From NCBI RefSeq assembly GCF_900182645.1, contig NZ_FXTA01000002.1, positions 62,001 to 126,000 of the forward strand: 64,000 nucleotides of DNA, written 5' to 3'. This document shows positions 18,083-27,389 of the stretch, piece by piece. A program made the position numbers and the translations under genes. How positions within the stretch are numbered: the first letter of the stretch is position 1; every line of letters begins with the position of its first letter. Source of the DNA: Flavobacterium resistens (GTDB lineage Bacteria; Bacteroidota; Bacteroidia; Flavobacteriales; Flavobacteriaceae). Under the pieces are notes generated by a model. That model ran no database searches, had not been told where the DNA came from, and saw nothing but the letters and a program-made list of their open reading frames with translations.

Positions 18083-19357
18083 ATGACAATTTTATTATTG
18101 GGATCAGGCGGAAGAGAGCATGCTTTTGCGTGGAAAATGACTCAGAGTCCGCTTTGCGAAAAACTTTTTGTAGTACCTGGAAATGCAGGAACTGCTGCAA
18201 TCGCTGAAAACGTTGCAATATCTGCAACTGATTTTGAAGCTGTAAAAGCATTAGTACTTAAAGAAAATATAAGTTTAGTAGTCGTAGGACCAGAAGATCC
18301 GTTGGTAAAAGGTATTTATGATTATTTTAAAAACGACGAAAGTTTAAAAAATATCCCGGTTATTGGGCCATCTAAATTAGGTGCACAATTAGAGGGAAGT
18401 AAAGAATTTGCAAAAGAATTCTTGATGAAACACAACATTCCGACTGCAGCTTATGACAGTTTTACTGCTGAAACAGTTGAAAAAGGATGTGAGTTTTTAG
18501 AAACTTTACAGCCACCATACGTTTTAAAGGCAGATGGTTTAGCAGCTGGAAAAGGAGTTTTGATTATTCAGGATCTTGAAGAAGCAAAGACAGAATTAAG
18601 AAACATGCTGGTTCACGCTAAATTTGGAACAGCAAGTGCAAAAGTTGTTATTGAAGAATTTTTGGACGGAATCGAATTAAGCTGTTTCGTTTTGACTGAC
18701 GGGAAAAACTATAAAATTCTTCCAACAGCAAAAGATTATAAACGAATTGGAGAAGGCGATACAGGTTTGAACACAGGTGGAATGGGAGCAGTTTCTCCGG
18801 TTCCTTACGTAGATGCTGTTTTGATGGAAAAAATTGAAACGCGTATCGTAAAACCAACAATCGAAGGTTTCCAAAAAGACGGAATCGAATATAAAGGTTT
18901 TGTATTCATTGGTTTAATCAATGTGAAAAATGAGCCAATCGTTATTGAATACAACGTGAGAATGGGAGATCCTGAAACTGAAGTTGTGGTTCCAAGATTA
19001 AAATCAGATTTAGTAGAATTGTTTTTATCTGTAGCAGATCAGAAATTAGGAGATTTCAATTTAGAAGTTGATCCAAGAAGTGCAACAACTGTAATGGTAG
19101 TTTCTGGTGGATATCCTGAAGATTTCGAAAAAGGAAAAGTAATTTCTGGATTAGAAAAGGTTACAGATTCGATAGTTTTTCATGCAGGAACAAAATTAGA
19201 TGGCGAAAATGTCGTTACTAATGGAGGACGTGTAATTGCTGTGACTTCTTACGGAGATAATTTCCAAGAGGCCATAAAAAAATCTTACCAAAACATAGAT
19301 AAACTAAGCTTTGATAAGATGTATTTTAGAAAAGATATCGGCTTCGATTTAATTTAA
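18083..19357 (+). CDS. purD: Phosphoribosylamine--glycine ligase
   Basis: A 424-residue GAR synthetase, the second step of purine synthesis. It has the N-terminal PurD loop LGSGGREHAFAWKM, the ATP-grasp segment PPYVLKADGLAAGKGV near 146, GLNTGGMGAVSP near 227, and NVRMGDPETEVV near 290. Length and motifs are complete. Monocistronic, with a probable terminator at 19369-19397. Confidence 0.97.
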   Translation: MTILLLGSGGREHAFAWKMTQSPLCEKLFVVPGNAGTAAIAENVAISATDFEAVKALVLKENISLVVVGPEDPLVKGIYDYFKNDESLKNIPVIGPSKLGAQLEGSKEFAKEFLMKHNIPTAAYDSFTAETVEKGCEFLETLQPPYVLKADGLAAGKGVLIIQDLEEAKTELRNMLVHAKFGTASAKVVIEEFLDGIELSCFVLTDGKNYKILPTAKDYKRIGEGDTGLNTGGMGAVSPVPYVDAVLMEKIETRIVKPTIEGFQKDGIEYKGFVFIGLINVKNEPIVIEYNVRMGDPETEVVVPRLKSDLVELFLSVADQKLGDFNLEVDPRSATTVMVVSGGYPEDFEKGKVISGLEKVTDSIVFHAGTKLDGENVVTNGGRVIAVTSYGDNFQEAIKKSYQNIDKLSFDKMYFRKDIGFDLI

Positions 19358-19368
19358 AAAATAAATTC

Positions 19369-19397
19369 ACCAGCCCTTTTTAATTAAAGGGTTTGGT
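19369..19397. terminator. Weak bidirectional terminator after purD
   Basis: Inverted repeat around a TTAATT loop with a small bulge (arms about 19369-19379 and 19386-19397), between the convergent purD and the small membrane protein gene. Confidence 0.4.
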
Positions 19398-19400
19398 TTA

Positions 19401-19631
19401 TTATTTTAAAAATGAATGAGCTGTTGTATCTTGGTTTTCTGTACCAGCGTCATCAAAAATGCGTAATTGTTTAATCCAATAAACGATTGCACATGAACAG
19501 ATGATCATGAAAATCCAGTTAATAGTGTTTGCACCAAACCATGTAATTAATTCCAAACGACGTAAAAAGTCAAGAGGAGCAAACAAAATGTTAACGAATA
19601 AGTATTGTATTCCTTCAAAAAAAGCTGTCAT
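19401..19631 (-). CDS. Small membrane protein, DUF6341-type
   Basis: A 76-residue protein with two hydrophobic stretches (about 4-22 and 35-54) and a polar tail. I associate it from memory with a flavobacterial family (DUF6341) that often sits near upp; the label is unverified. Function unknown. The leader is long: a possible minus-strand -7 box is 120 bases upstream (19754-19761). Confidence 0.6.
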   Translation of the reverse strand: MTAFFEGIQYLFVNILFAPLDFLRRLELITWFGANTINWIFMIICSCAIVYWIKQLRIFDDAGTENQDTTAHSFLK

Positions 19632-19773
19632 AATTTTTTAAAATTATATGTTATTTATTGTTGTGTAATGCTTTGAAGATAAAATTTGATTAATCAAATC
19701 TTTTTTCAACTTGTTCGGTTTTTCATTTTAAACAAGTATTATCTTTACAATCACAAAAGTATAAAATATCCTT

Positions 19774-20703
19774 ATGATAACAAGTGTTTTTAAAAAATCT
19801 ACACCATTAAATTATTCTTTGGTCGTAATTTTAATACTGGTTTTCTTTTTTCTGTTTCAAATTCAGGATCCGTCCTGGATTACTAATTATTTTTTGGGAT
19901 TCCAAAAAGTAAGTTTGCTGTGCTTTGTTTTGGCTTCTTTTTTCCTGATTAATTTCATTGCAAAGAAGAACGGGCTCAGCAAAGACAATGGATACACGAT
20001 TTTTTTCTACTTGCTGTTTATCTTATTTTTCCCGACCATATTTAACGATTCAAATGTTATTTATGCGAATTTTTTTCTGCTTCTGGCACTTCGCAGATTG
20101 ATTTCGTTACAGTCTTTAAAATCTTCAAAAGAAAAAATATTTGATGCTTCTTTTTGGATTTTAATAGCATCTTTGTTTCAATTTTGGTGTATTCTTTTCT
20201 TGATTTTGGTTTTTATATCCATTATTTTTCACGTTTCACGCGATTATAGAAACTGGGTTTTGCCTTTTGTAGCACTTTTAGCAGTTTCATTAATCTTTTT
20301 AATGGTATCACTTTTATTTCATTTTGATGCCGTTGCGTTTGTTGAAAAAAGAGCAGTAATCGATTTAAATATCGACTATTTTAAAAACAATTACGAAAAT
20401 GGAGCATTGTCAATTTATGTTGCGGTAGCTTTGTTTTTTGTGGTTTCAATGTTAATGACTTTATCAAACAGACCTCAGATTGTGCATACTTCGTATAAAA
20501 AAATTGTGGCTTGTTTTTTTATTGCCGCTTTTGTTTTTATTCTTTCACCAAATAAAAGCAATGATTTACTGTTGTTTAGTATTACGCCATTAACTCTTAT
20601 GGCATCGAGCCATGTAGAATATATGCAGCAAAAATTAAACAACGAAATTGTATTTTATGTTCTTATTTGCTGCAGTTTATTTACTTTTTTCTCTCAATTA
20701 TAA
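19774..20703 (+). CDS. Polytopic membrane protein, DUF6427-type
   Basis: A 309-residue protein with about nine transmembrane helices and no catalytic motif that I recognise. I place it from memory in the flavobacterial DUF6427 family. It overlaps the convergent upp gene by six bases. Function unknown. Confidence 0.65.
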   Translation: MITSVFKKSTPLNYSLVVILILVFFFLFQIQDPSWITNYFLGFQKVSLLCFVLASFFLINFIAKKNGLSKDNGYTIFFYLLFILFFPTIFNDSNVIYANFFLLLALRRLISLQSLKSSKEKIFDASFWILIASLFQFWCILFLILVFISIIFHVSRDYRNWVLPFVALLAVSLIFLMVSLLFHFDAVAFVEKRAVIDLNIDYFKNNYENGALSIYVAVALFFVVSMLMTLSNRPQIVHTSYKKIVACFFIAAFVFILSPNKSNDLLLFSITPLTLMASSHVEYMQQKLNNEIVFYVLICCSLFTFFSQL

Positions 20704-21351
20704 TTTGCTTCCATAAGCAAGATCTCCGGCATCACCAAGTCCGGGAACAATGTAGTTTTTCTCGTTTAGTTTTTCGTCAAGAGCGGCAACCCATAAATGG
20801 CAATTGTCAGGAAGATTTTTCTCTAAGTGTGCAACACCTTCGGGAGCAGCGATAACAACAACAATATGAAACTCAGCCGGAGTGGCATTCTGCATTAATT
20901 TTTCGTGAACTGCGACTATTGATTGTCCAGTTGCGAGCATTGGATCAAGCAGTAATACCGTTTTATTGTTGAGATTTGAAATCGCTTGATATTCAACTAA
21001 AATTTCAAATTCATCATCATTATTTGGATGAAATCTGCAGGCCGAAACGAAGCTGTTTTCAGCATGATCAAAATAATTCAAAAAGCCATTATGTAGCGGT
21101 AATCCAGCTCTTAAAATAGGGCATAAAACAATATCAGATGCAATTTCGGTTGTTTTTTTAATGCCTAACGGTGTTTGAATATCAACGTTTTTGTAGGGTA
21201 AAGTTTTGCTCAGTTCATACGCCATAATTTCGCCAATTCGCTCAATATTTCTTCGAAAACGCATGCTGTCGTTCTGAACATTTACATTTCTGATCTGGCC
21301 TAAAAAATGATTCAGTACGCTGTTATTTTCAGATATATAATGAATTTTCAT
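20698..21351 (-). CDS. upp: Uracil phosphoribosyltransferase
   Basis: A 217-residue type I phosphoribosyltransferase that makes UMP from uracil and PRPP. Key motifs are RRNIERIGEIMAYE near 33, ILRAGLPLHNGFL near 79, the PRPP loop LLDPMLATGQSI near 133-144, and the C-terminal uracil-binding PGLGDAGDLAYG. Complete. It is divergent from the DUF4254 gene. Confidence 0.95.
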   Translation of the reverse strand: MKIHYISENNSVLNHFLGQIRNVNVQNDSMRFRRNIERIGEIMAYELSKTLPYKNVDIQTPLGIKKTTEIASDIVLCPILRAGLPLHNGFLNYFDHAENSFVSACRFHPNNDDEFEILVEYQAISNLNNKTVLLLDPMLATGQSIVAVHEKLMQNATPAEFHIVVVIAAPEGVAHLEKNLPDNCHLWVAALDEKLNEKNYIVPGLGDAGDLAYGSKL

Positions 21352-21434
21352 ATGTAATTTTTAAAATTATTGATTGTTTTTAACGCAAAAATGAAAAAAT
21401 AATAGTTTTTTTCACACCATAAAAGTATAAAAAG

Positions 21435-21442
21435 TATCTTTG
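21435..21442 (+). promoter_or_regulatory. -7 box upstream of the DUF4254 gene
   Basis: TATCTTTG ends 20 bases before the ATG at 21463. It overlaps an in-frame GTG at 21442, which argues that the GTG is not the start. The T-rich -33 region is weak. Confidence 0.5.
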
Positions 21443-21462
21443 TGTCTCTAATAATTAAAGAC

Positions 21463-22068
21463 ATGTTTTCAAAATTAGCATATTCTGTTTTCGAACAAAG
21501 TATCAAAGATTATCACCAATTTGATAATGTTGATCAGCCCATTAACAATCCTTATCCAAAGGATAAATTTGAGCATTTATTATATTTAAAAAATTGGATT
21601 GACACTGTTCAATGGCATTTTGAGGATATCATTCGTGATCCGCAAATTGATCCGGTTGCAGCATTAACTTTGAAAAGAAGAATCGATGCTTCAAACCAGG
21701 AAAGAACTGACATGGTTGAATATATCGACAGTTACTTTTTGCAAAAATACAGTTCTGTAAAAGCTAAAGACGGTGCAAAAATCAATTCTGAAAGTCCGGC
21801 TTGGGCATTTGACAGATTGTCTATTTTGGCTTTGAAAATTTATCACATGCATGAAGAAGCTAATCGTGCAGAGGCTTCGCAAGAACACAGAGATAAATGT
21901 CAGGAAAAATTAAACATTCTTTTAGAACAAAGAACAGATTTATCTACAGCAATTGAAGAATTATTGACAGATATTGAAAGTGGTGAAAAATTCATGAAAG
22001 TGTACAAACAAATGAAAATGTACAATGATGATGATTTGAACCCAGTTTTATATCAAAATAAAAAATAA
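21463..22068 (+). CDS. DUF4254 domain protein
   Basis: About 201 residues, all-helical and acidic. Members of DUF4254 are common in Bacteroidota next to lipid-A/LPS-type glycosyltransferases. The ATG at 21463 (MFSKLAYSVFEQ) is preferred over a GTG seven codons upstream because a -7 box overlaps the GTG. The next gene starts one base after the stop, so the pair is one operon. Function unknown. Confidence 0.8.
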   Translation: MFSKLAYSVFEQSIKDYHQFDNVDQPINNPYPKDKFEHLLYLKNWIDTVQWHFEDIIRDPQIDPVAALTLKRRIDASNQERTDMVEYIDSYFLQKYSSVKAKDGAKINSESPAWAFDRLSILALKIYHMHEEANRAEASQEHRDKCQEKLNILLEQRTDLSTAIEELLTDIESGEKFMKVYKQMKMYNDDDLNPVLYQNKK

Positions 22069-22069
22069 T

Positions 22070-23110
22070 TTGGCCGACTTGTCTACCAAAATTAAACACA
22101 TAGCCGTCATGAGACTATCCGCAATGGGAGATGTCGCCATGACGGTTCCTGTTTTACGAGCTTTTGTAAAACAATATCCAGAGGTAAAATTGACGGTTGT
22201 TTCGCGTCCATTTTTCAAACCTTTTTTTGACGGAATTCCGAATCTTGAATTTTTTGCTTTTGATGAAAAAGAAAGACATAAAGGATTTCCGGGGCTTTTG
22301 CGATTATTTAAAGATTTAAAAAAGCTTGAAATTGATGCTTTTGCAGATCTTCATAATGTTTTGCGATCTAAAGTTGTGAGTTTGCTTTTCGCTTTAAGCG
22401 GAAAAAAAAGAGCAACTGTCGATAAAGGCCGAGAAGGAAAAAAAGAATTGACTCGTGCTGAAAATAAGATTTTCAAGCAATTGCCAACGATGTTTGAAAG
22501 ACACGCCAAAGTGTTTGAAGAATTGGGTTTTCCGATAGATTTATCAAATTCCGAATTTCCTAAAAAAGCAGTTTTAAGTGCTGAAATCACAGATTTAATT
22601 GGTGAGAATTATCAAAAATTAATCGGAATTGCACCTTTCGCACAATATGATTCAAAGGTTTATCCTTTAGATTTAATGAAGGAAGTAATTGAAAAATTAG
22701 CCGAAAATAAAGACCAGACCATTTTGCTTTTTGGGGGTGGAAAAAAAGAAATCGAAATTTTAGATTCGCTTTCTGAGCCTTTTAAAAATGTAATAAATGT
22801 TGCCGGGAAAATTAAATTTCAGCAGGAATTAAAATTGATTAGCAATCTGGATGTAATGCTTTCAATGGATTCTGGTAATGCGCATATTGCTGCAATGTTG
22901 GGCGTAAAAGTTGTAACACTTTGGGGCGCAACACATCCATATGCTGGATTTTTGCCTTTTAATCAGAGTTTGGAAAACGCTTTAACTTCTGATAGAAATA
23001 AATATCCAAAACTACCAACATCTGTTTATGGAAATAAAATTGTTGAAGGTTATGAAGATGCGATGCGAACGATTTCTCCAAAGAAAATAGTTAAGAGTAT
23101 TCAATTTTAG
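22070..23110 (+). CDS. Family 9 glycosyltransferase (ADP-heptose:LPS heptosyltransferase-like)
   Basis: A 346-residue GT-B enzyme of family 9, which includes the heptosyltransferases of the LPS core. Motifs: RLSAMGDVAMTVPVLRAF near 15, IGIAPFAQYDSKVYPL near 185, and SMDSGNAHIAAMLGVKVVTLWGATHP near 264-289. The frame has no early ATG; TTG at 22070, directly after the upstream stop, is the likely start. Translation is probably coupled to the DUF4254 gene. The actual sugar is uncertain. Confidence 0.88.
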   Translation: MADLSTKIKHIAVMRLSAMGDVAMTVPVLRAFVKQYPEVKLTVVSRPFFKPFFDGIPNLEFFAFDEKERHKGFPGLLRLFKDLKKLEIDAFADLHNVLRSKVVSLLFALSGKKRATVDKGREGKKELTRAENKIFKQLPTMFERHAKVFEELGFPIDLSNSEFPKKAVLSAEITDLIGENYQKLIGIAPFAQYDSKVYPLDLMKEVIEKLAENKDQTILLFGGGKKEIEILDSLSEPFKNVINVAGKIKFQQELKLISNLDVMLSMDSGNAHIAAMLGVKVVTLWGATHPYAGFLPFNQSLENALTSDRNKYPKLPTSVYGNKIVEGYEDAMRTISPKKIVKSIQF

Positions 23111-23133
23111 TTAGAATAAAAATTTCAATAAAT

Positions 23134-23178
23134 AAAAAATCCAAATTCCAAGTTGTAAAGTTGGAATTTGGATTTTTT
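23134..23178. terminator. Bidirectional terminator after the GT9 gene
   Basis: Perfect 18-base arms (23134-23151 and 23161-23178), A-rich on the left and T-rich on the right, between convergent genes. Its stem is nearly the same sequence as the terminator at 23821-23864. Confidence 0.85.
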
Positions 23179-23198
23179 ATTTTGAAGACAATAATTTC

Positions 23199-23594
23199 TT
23201 ATAAATTCAGAAAAAGATAACCCATTGCTTTCTTTTTCTTTCTGTCAACTACAATTTCAACAAAACGGTTTTCTTGTTCAGTAACAAGTAAAACGTGTTC
23301 CAAATTGTTAGTTGAATTTCTATAAACTTTATGAATTAATTCTGATTCTTTAATTTTATTTGATAAAATCTTGGCAGCTTTTAGTTCACTTACATACGGC
23401 CAAATATTAAAAAAGTTATCATTTTCGACTGATATTTCTTTCATTTCTTCAAGCGTTGAAGGATAGTTTTCTTTTGAAAGAAGTTTAGGAGCTTTTCTGT
23501 TTCTTCTTTTTTTAATTACAAAGTAGACCACGACAAAAGATGATATTACAAAAAGTAATATAAAAGTCAAACGGAGGTAGTGATGCATTGCCAT
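23199..23594 (-). CDS. Hypothetical single-pass membrane protein
   Basis: A 131-residue protein with one N-terminal transmembrane helix (about 8-27), a basic KKRRNRK stop-transfer run and a cytoplasmic domain of about 100 residues ending in IVVDRKKKKAMGYLFLNL. I do not recognise the family. It stands alone between two near-identical terminators. The 290 bases upstream (23595-23885) show no gene and no clear promoter box, only the terminator of the next operon. Confidence 0.65.
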   Translation of the reverse strand: MAMHHYLRLTFILLFVISSFVVVYFVIKKRRNRKAPKLLSKENYPSTLEEMKEISVENDNFFNIWPYVSELKAAKILSNKIKESELIHKVYRNSTNNLEHVLLVTEQENRFVEIVVDRKKKKAMGYLFLNL

Positions 23595-23820
23595 AATATG
23601 TAGTGTTTTAAAAACGTGTTGACAATTAAATATAGCCTTATAGAATCTATCTTTATGGTAAAGAAGGATTTATCAGGTTCAAGCGCACTACTAATATAGT
23701 AAATTTTCAGGACATTTTATAAAAAATATTTAAATACGTATAGTCTTTTTTATGTATTGTTTAAAAACGCTTTTTAAAAGGAATCGATATTTTACACTCT
23801 GATAAAAGAAAGAACGGCAT

Positions 23821-23864
23821 AAAAAAATCCAAATTCCAGGGTTAAATTGGAATTTGGATTTTTT
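23821..23864 (-). terminator. Terminator of the ferredoxin reductase gene
   Basis: Inverted repeat with arms of about 17 bases (left from 23821, right to 23864), carrying an A run on its left that gives a U run in the minus-strand transcript, directly after the reductase stop. Confidence 0.8.
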
Positions 23865-23885
23865 ATTTATTGAAATTTTAAATGT

Positions 23886-24938
23886 TTATACGTCGTCGTA
23901 ATCAACATAAATTGTATCTGATGTTGGGTGCGCCTGGCAAGTTAAAATTAAACCTTCTGCGATTTCACCATCTGTTAAAATTGAATTTTTTGTCATTTCA
24001 GCAGTACCAGCTGTAACACGTCCTAAACAGCTGCTACAAATTCCGCCTTGGCAAGAATAAGGAGCGTCAATACCTTGTTTTAAAGCAGCGTCAAGAATGG
24101 TTTGTTTTTTAGACATTTCGAATGTAACTTCTTCATCGTCGACTAAAACGGTGATTTTTGTATGACCTTCTTGAGAACCCTGAATTGCATGCTCTTCAGA
24201 AGAAGATGTAAAAAGTTCAAACTTAATTGCCGAATCTTTTACATTTTTCTCTTTTAAAATATCTGAAACAGTATTGATCATTTCTTCTGGTCCGCACAAG
24301 AAAAATTTATCAAACTGAAGTTCTTTATGTTTGTTGTTCAAAACAAAATTTACAGCAGATTTTTCAATTCTTCCAAATAAAGCATTTTCTGCTTTAGCCT
24401 GACTAAATACATAATGTACGAAAAAACGTCCTACATATTGCAATTGTAAATCATGCAGTTCTTGATGAAAAATAGTTTGTTCCGGAGTTTTATTTCCGTA
24501 AACTAATACAAATGAACTTTTTGGCTCGCTTTTTAAAACTGATTTTATGATAGAAAGAACTGGAGTAATTCCGCTTCCTGCAGCAAACGCAGCATAATTT
24601 TTTTGTCTGTCAGCTTCTGGTTCAAAAGTAAATTTACCTTCAGGATGTCCTACTTCAAGAACATCGCCAGCTTTAAGCTTCGTGTTGGCAAACTGAGAAA
24701 AAAGACCATTTTTTACTGCTTTAACTGCAATTCGCAATTCACCGCTTTCTGGCGCAGAGCAAATAGAATAAGCACGTCTTATTTCTTGATTATCAAGTGT
24801 TAATTTTAAATTTATGTATTGTCCGGCTATAAATTTATAGTCTGATTTTAGTTCTTCAGGAACATTAAAAAGTACTGAAACAGCTTCTGCAGTCTCACGT
24901 TTTACCTCTTTAATTATAAGTTTTAAGAATGAAGGCAT
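23886..24938 (-). CDS. PaaE-like 2Fe-2S/FAD/NAD(P)H oxidoreductase
   Basis: A 350-residue three-domain electron-transfer protein. Order: an FAD domain with RRAYSICSAPE near 58, an NAD(P) domain with AAGSGITPVLSI near 118, and a plant-type ferredoxin domain with CQGGICSSC (C-x4-C-x2-C) near 298 and the fourth Cys in LTCQAHP. The pattern matches PaaE and related oxygenase reductases. No oxygenase partner is next to it, so the electron acceptor is unknown. It is divergent from the ABC transporter genes. Confidence 0.92.
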   Translation of the reverse strand: MPSFLKLIIKEVKRETAEAVSVLFNVPEELKSDYKFIAGQYINLKLTLDNQEIRRAYSICSAPESGELRIAVKAVKNGLFSQFANTKLKAGDVLEVGHPEGKFTFEPEADRQKNYAAFAAGSGITPVLSIIKSVLKSEPKSSFVLVYGNKTPEQTIFHQELHDLQLQYVGRFFVHYVFSQAKAENALFGRIEKSAVNFVLNNKHKELQFDKFFLCGPEEMINTVSDILKEKNVKDSAIKFELFTSSSEEHAIQGSQEGHTKITVLVDDEEVTFEMSKKQTILDAALKQGIDAPYSCQGGICSSCLGRVTAGTAEMTKNSILTDGEIAEGLILTCQAHPTSDTIYVDYDDV

Positions 24939-24953
24939 GATTTATTTTTTTTG

Positions 24954-24961
24954 CAAAAGTA
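24954..24961 (-). promoter_or_regulatory. -7 box of the ferredoxin reductase gene
   Basis: The minus strand reads TACTTTTG, 15 bases before the start codon at 24938. The -33 region lacks a clear TTG. Confidence 0.45.
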
Positions 24962-25024
24962 GCAAACACTAAGTAATTGACGCTTACTAAAATAATTTTT
25001 TTAACTTTTTTTGTAACGTTTTCC

Positions 25025-25032
25025 TACATTTG
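25025..25032 (+). promoter_or_regulatory. -7 box of the DUF5687 gene
   Basis: TACATTTG lies 32 bases before the ATG at 25065. It is back-to-back with the reductase promoter across about 60 bases of AT-rich DNA. Confidence 0.45.
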
Positions 25033-25064
25033 GTCTCTTACTGAAAAACTAAAACTGAATAACC

Positions 25065-26525
25065 ATGATTAAAAAGTTTATTTATCTCGAATGGAAAGCC
25101 TTTGTAAGATCAGCTTCATTTGGAGCGAATCTGGCCATGAAAATTTTAATTGGGTTTTTGATGGTTTACTTTTCGGTAATTTTTATTGCAATGGGAGTAG
25201 GCGCATTTTACGTACTCAAAAAAATGAACCTTGAACCATTGGTAACCATCAACAAATTCTTGATTTATTATTTTTTGCTTGATCTTGTGGTTCGTTTGTT
25301 AATGCAGGCGATTCCGGTTCTTAATATCAAACCATTATTGGTTTTGCCTTTTAAAAAACCAACCATTGTTCATTTCTCTTTAGGCAAAACGGCATTGTCC
25401 TTTTTTAACTGGGTTCATGCGCTTTTCTTTGTGCCTTTTTCAGTTGTACTTATTATTGAAGGATATGATATTTTGGGAATTTTATTTTGGCTTTTGGCGA
25501 TTTTCTCATTAATCTATATCAACAATTTTTTGAATATTATTTTAAGCAATATCGACAAATTATTTGTTGTTTTTATTGGACTTGCTTTAGCTTTTGGAGG
25601 TGCACAATATTATAAGCTTTTTGATATTACCATTTTCACAACTCCTTTTTTCCAGGGACTTTATACCATTAAAGGATTGTTTTTAATTCCAATTTTGTTA
25701 TTGGCAGGATTGTACGCATTTACATTTAAATATTTTAAAAACAATTTATATTTAGATGCTGGGCTTTCTAAGAAAGAAGACGTAGCGACGACTGAAAATC
25801 TTTCCTGGCTAAATCAATTTGGAACATTGGGAACTTTTTTGAAAAATGACATTAAGTTGATTAAAAGAAACAAGAGGTCAAAAACGACTATTATCATGAG
25901 TTTCTTCTTTTTGTTTTACGGATTGATCTTTTTTGGCAATACACACCAGCCAGCGGTTATGTATATTTTTGCGGGAATATTTGTTTCAGGCGGATTTTTA
26001 TTTGTCTTTGGGCAATTCGTACCAAGCTGGGACAGTTCATATTATCAATTGATGATGACACAAAATATTCCGTATCGCGGTTATATTACTTCAAAATGGT
26101 GGTTAATTGTTATAGCCACTTTTATATCGACAATTTTGGCTTCATTTTATCTTTTTTATGGATGGCAGGTTTATTTGACCATTGTGGTTGGCGCCATTTA
26201 TAATATCGGAGTAAATTCTCATTTGGTTCTTTTGGGAGGAGCATTTACAAAAACTCCAATTGATTTGAGTAACGCCGGCGGTGCTTTTGGAGATAAAAAA
26301 GCATTCAATGTAAATGCAATGTTATTGACTTTGCCAAAATTATTATTGCCTTTGGGACTTTATGGAATCGGACTTTATCTCGGAGATAAAACACTTGGGT
26401 TAATGCTGGTTGCAGGAGCAGGAGTTTTAGGATTTGTATTTAGAAATAAAGTTTTTTCAATAATTGAAAAAAGATACAAAGTCGAAAAATACAGTACAAT
26501 AAGTGCCTATAAACAAAAGAGTTAA
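25065..26525 (+). CDS. DUF5687-type ABC transporter permease
   Basis: A 486-residue protein with about twelve transmembrane segments and a cytoplasmic segment near 235-275. It fits the DUF5687 family, ABC-2-like permeases of Bacteroidota. The ATPase gene follows at 26607, so the two likely form one transporter in the inner membrane. Substrate unknown. The 81 bases between the two genes are AT-rich with short repeats of attttgataat type, common between flavobacterial genes. Confidence 0.8.
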   Translation: MIKKFIYLEWKAFVRSASFGANLAMKILIGFLMVYFSVIFIAMGVGAFYVLKKMNLEPLVTINKFLIYYFLLDLVVRLLMQAIPVLNIKPLLVLPFKKPTIVHFSLGKTALSFFNWVHALFFVPFSVVLIIEGYDILGILFWLLAIFSLIYINNFLNIILSNIDKLFVVFIGLALAFGGAQYYKLFDITIFTTPFFQGLYTIKGLFLIPILLLAGLYAFTFKYFKNNLYLDAGLSKKEDVATTENLSWLNQFGTLGTFLKNDIKLIKRNKRSKTTIIMSFFFLFYGLIFFGNTHQPAVMYIFAGIFVSGGFLFVFGQFVPSWDSSYYQLMMTQNIPYRGYITSKWWLIVIATFISTILASFYLFYGWQVYLTIVVGAIYNIGVNSHLVLLGGAFTKTPIDLSNAGGAFGDKKAFNVNAMLLTLPKLLLPLGLYGIGLYLGDKTLGLMLVAGAGVLGFVFRNKVFSIIEKRYKVEKYSTISAYKQKS

Positions 26526-26606
26526 TTAGTGAATTTGCCAATTTGATAATGAGATAATTTTATTCCATTAAAATTTAAAATCAACAATCTAAAATCTAAC
26601 ATTACG

Positions 26607-27302
26607 ATGATACAAGTAAATCAACTTTCAAAAAAATATAATAACACAACAGTTTTAAATATTAATAATCTTGAAATTCCGAAAGGACAAAGTTTTGGAC
26701 TTGTCGGAAATAATGGTGCAGGAAAAACCACTTTTTTCAGTTTGCTTTTGGATCTTATTCAGCCTTCGACTGGAAATATAAAAACAAATGATATTCAGGT
26801 AAATACTAGTGAAAACTGGAAATCTTTTACGGGTTCATTTTTAGATGAAAGTTTCCTTATTGGTTATTTGACTCCTGAAGAATATTTTTATTTTATTGGA
26901 GATTTGCGTCATCAGAATAAAGCAGATATTGATGCACTTTTGAAAAAACATGAAGAATTTTTTAATGGTGAAATTTTAAACAACAAAAAATACCTTCGCG
27001 ATTTATCAAAAGGAAATCAGAAAAAAGTAGGCATTATTGCAACACTTATTGGTAATCCGGAAGTGATAATTTTAGATGAACCTTTTGCAAATTTAGATCC
27101 TACAACTGTGAGTCGTTTGAAGAAAATTATTAAAGAATTAGCTGAAGATCCGAATGTTACCGTTTTGGTTTCAAGTCATGATTTGCAACACACGGTTGAA
27201 GTTTGTGACCGAATTGTTGCACTTAATAAAGGTGAAATTGTAAAAGATATTCAAACCTCAGAAGAAACCTTACAAGAACTCGAATCGTTTTTTGCAGTTT
27301 AA
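26607..27302 (+). CDS. ABC transporter ATP-binding protein
   Basis: A 231-residue ABC ATPase: Walker A GNNGAGKTT near 35-43, signature LSKGNQKKVGI near 133, Walker B VIILDEPFANLDP near 153, and the H-loop SSHDL near 189. It should energise the DUF5687 permease encoded just upstream. The gene after it, sprE, is a separate function but on the same strand. Confidence 0.93.
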   Translation: MIQVNQLSKKYNNTTVLNINNLEIPKGQSFGLVGNNGAGKTTFFSLLLDLIQPSTGNIKTNDIQVNTSENWKSFTGSFLDESFLIGYLTPEEYFYFIGDLRHQNKADIDALLKKHEEFFNGEILNNKKYLRDLSKGNQKKVGIIATLIGNPEVIILDEPFANLDPTTVSRLKKIIKELAEDPNVTVLVSSHDLQHTVEVCDRIVALNKGEIVKDIQTSEETLQELESFFAV

Positions 27303-27389
27303 GTTTCTATATTTCAAAAAGAAGCGTATTTTTACAAGTCATATACTAAAAGTGCTTTTTATAAGTTTATGCTTTAAAAATTAGTTCTA

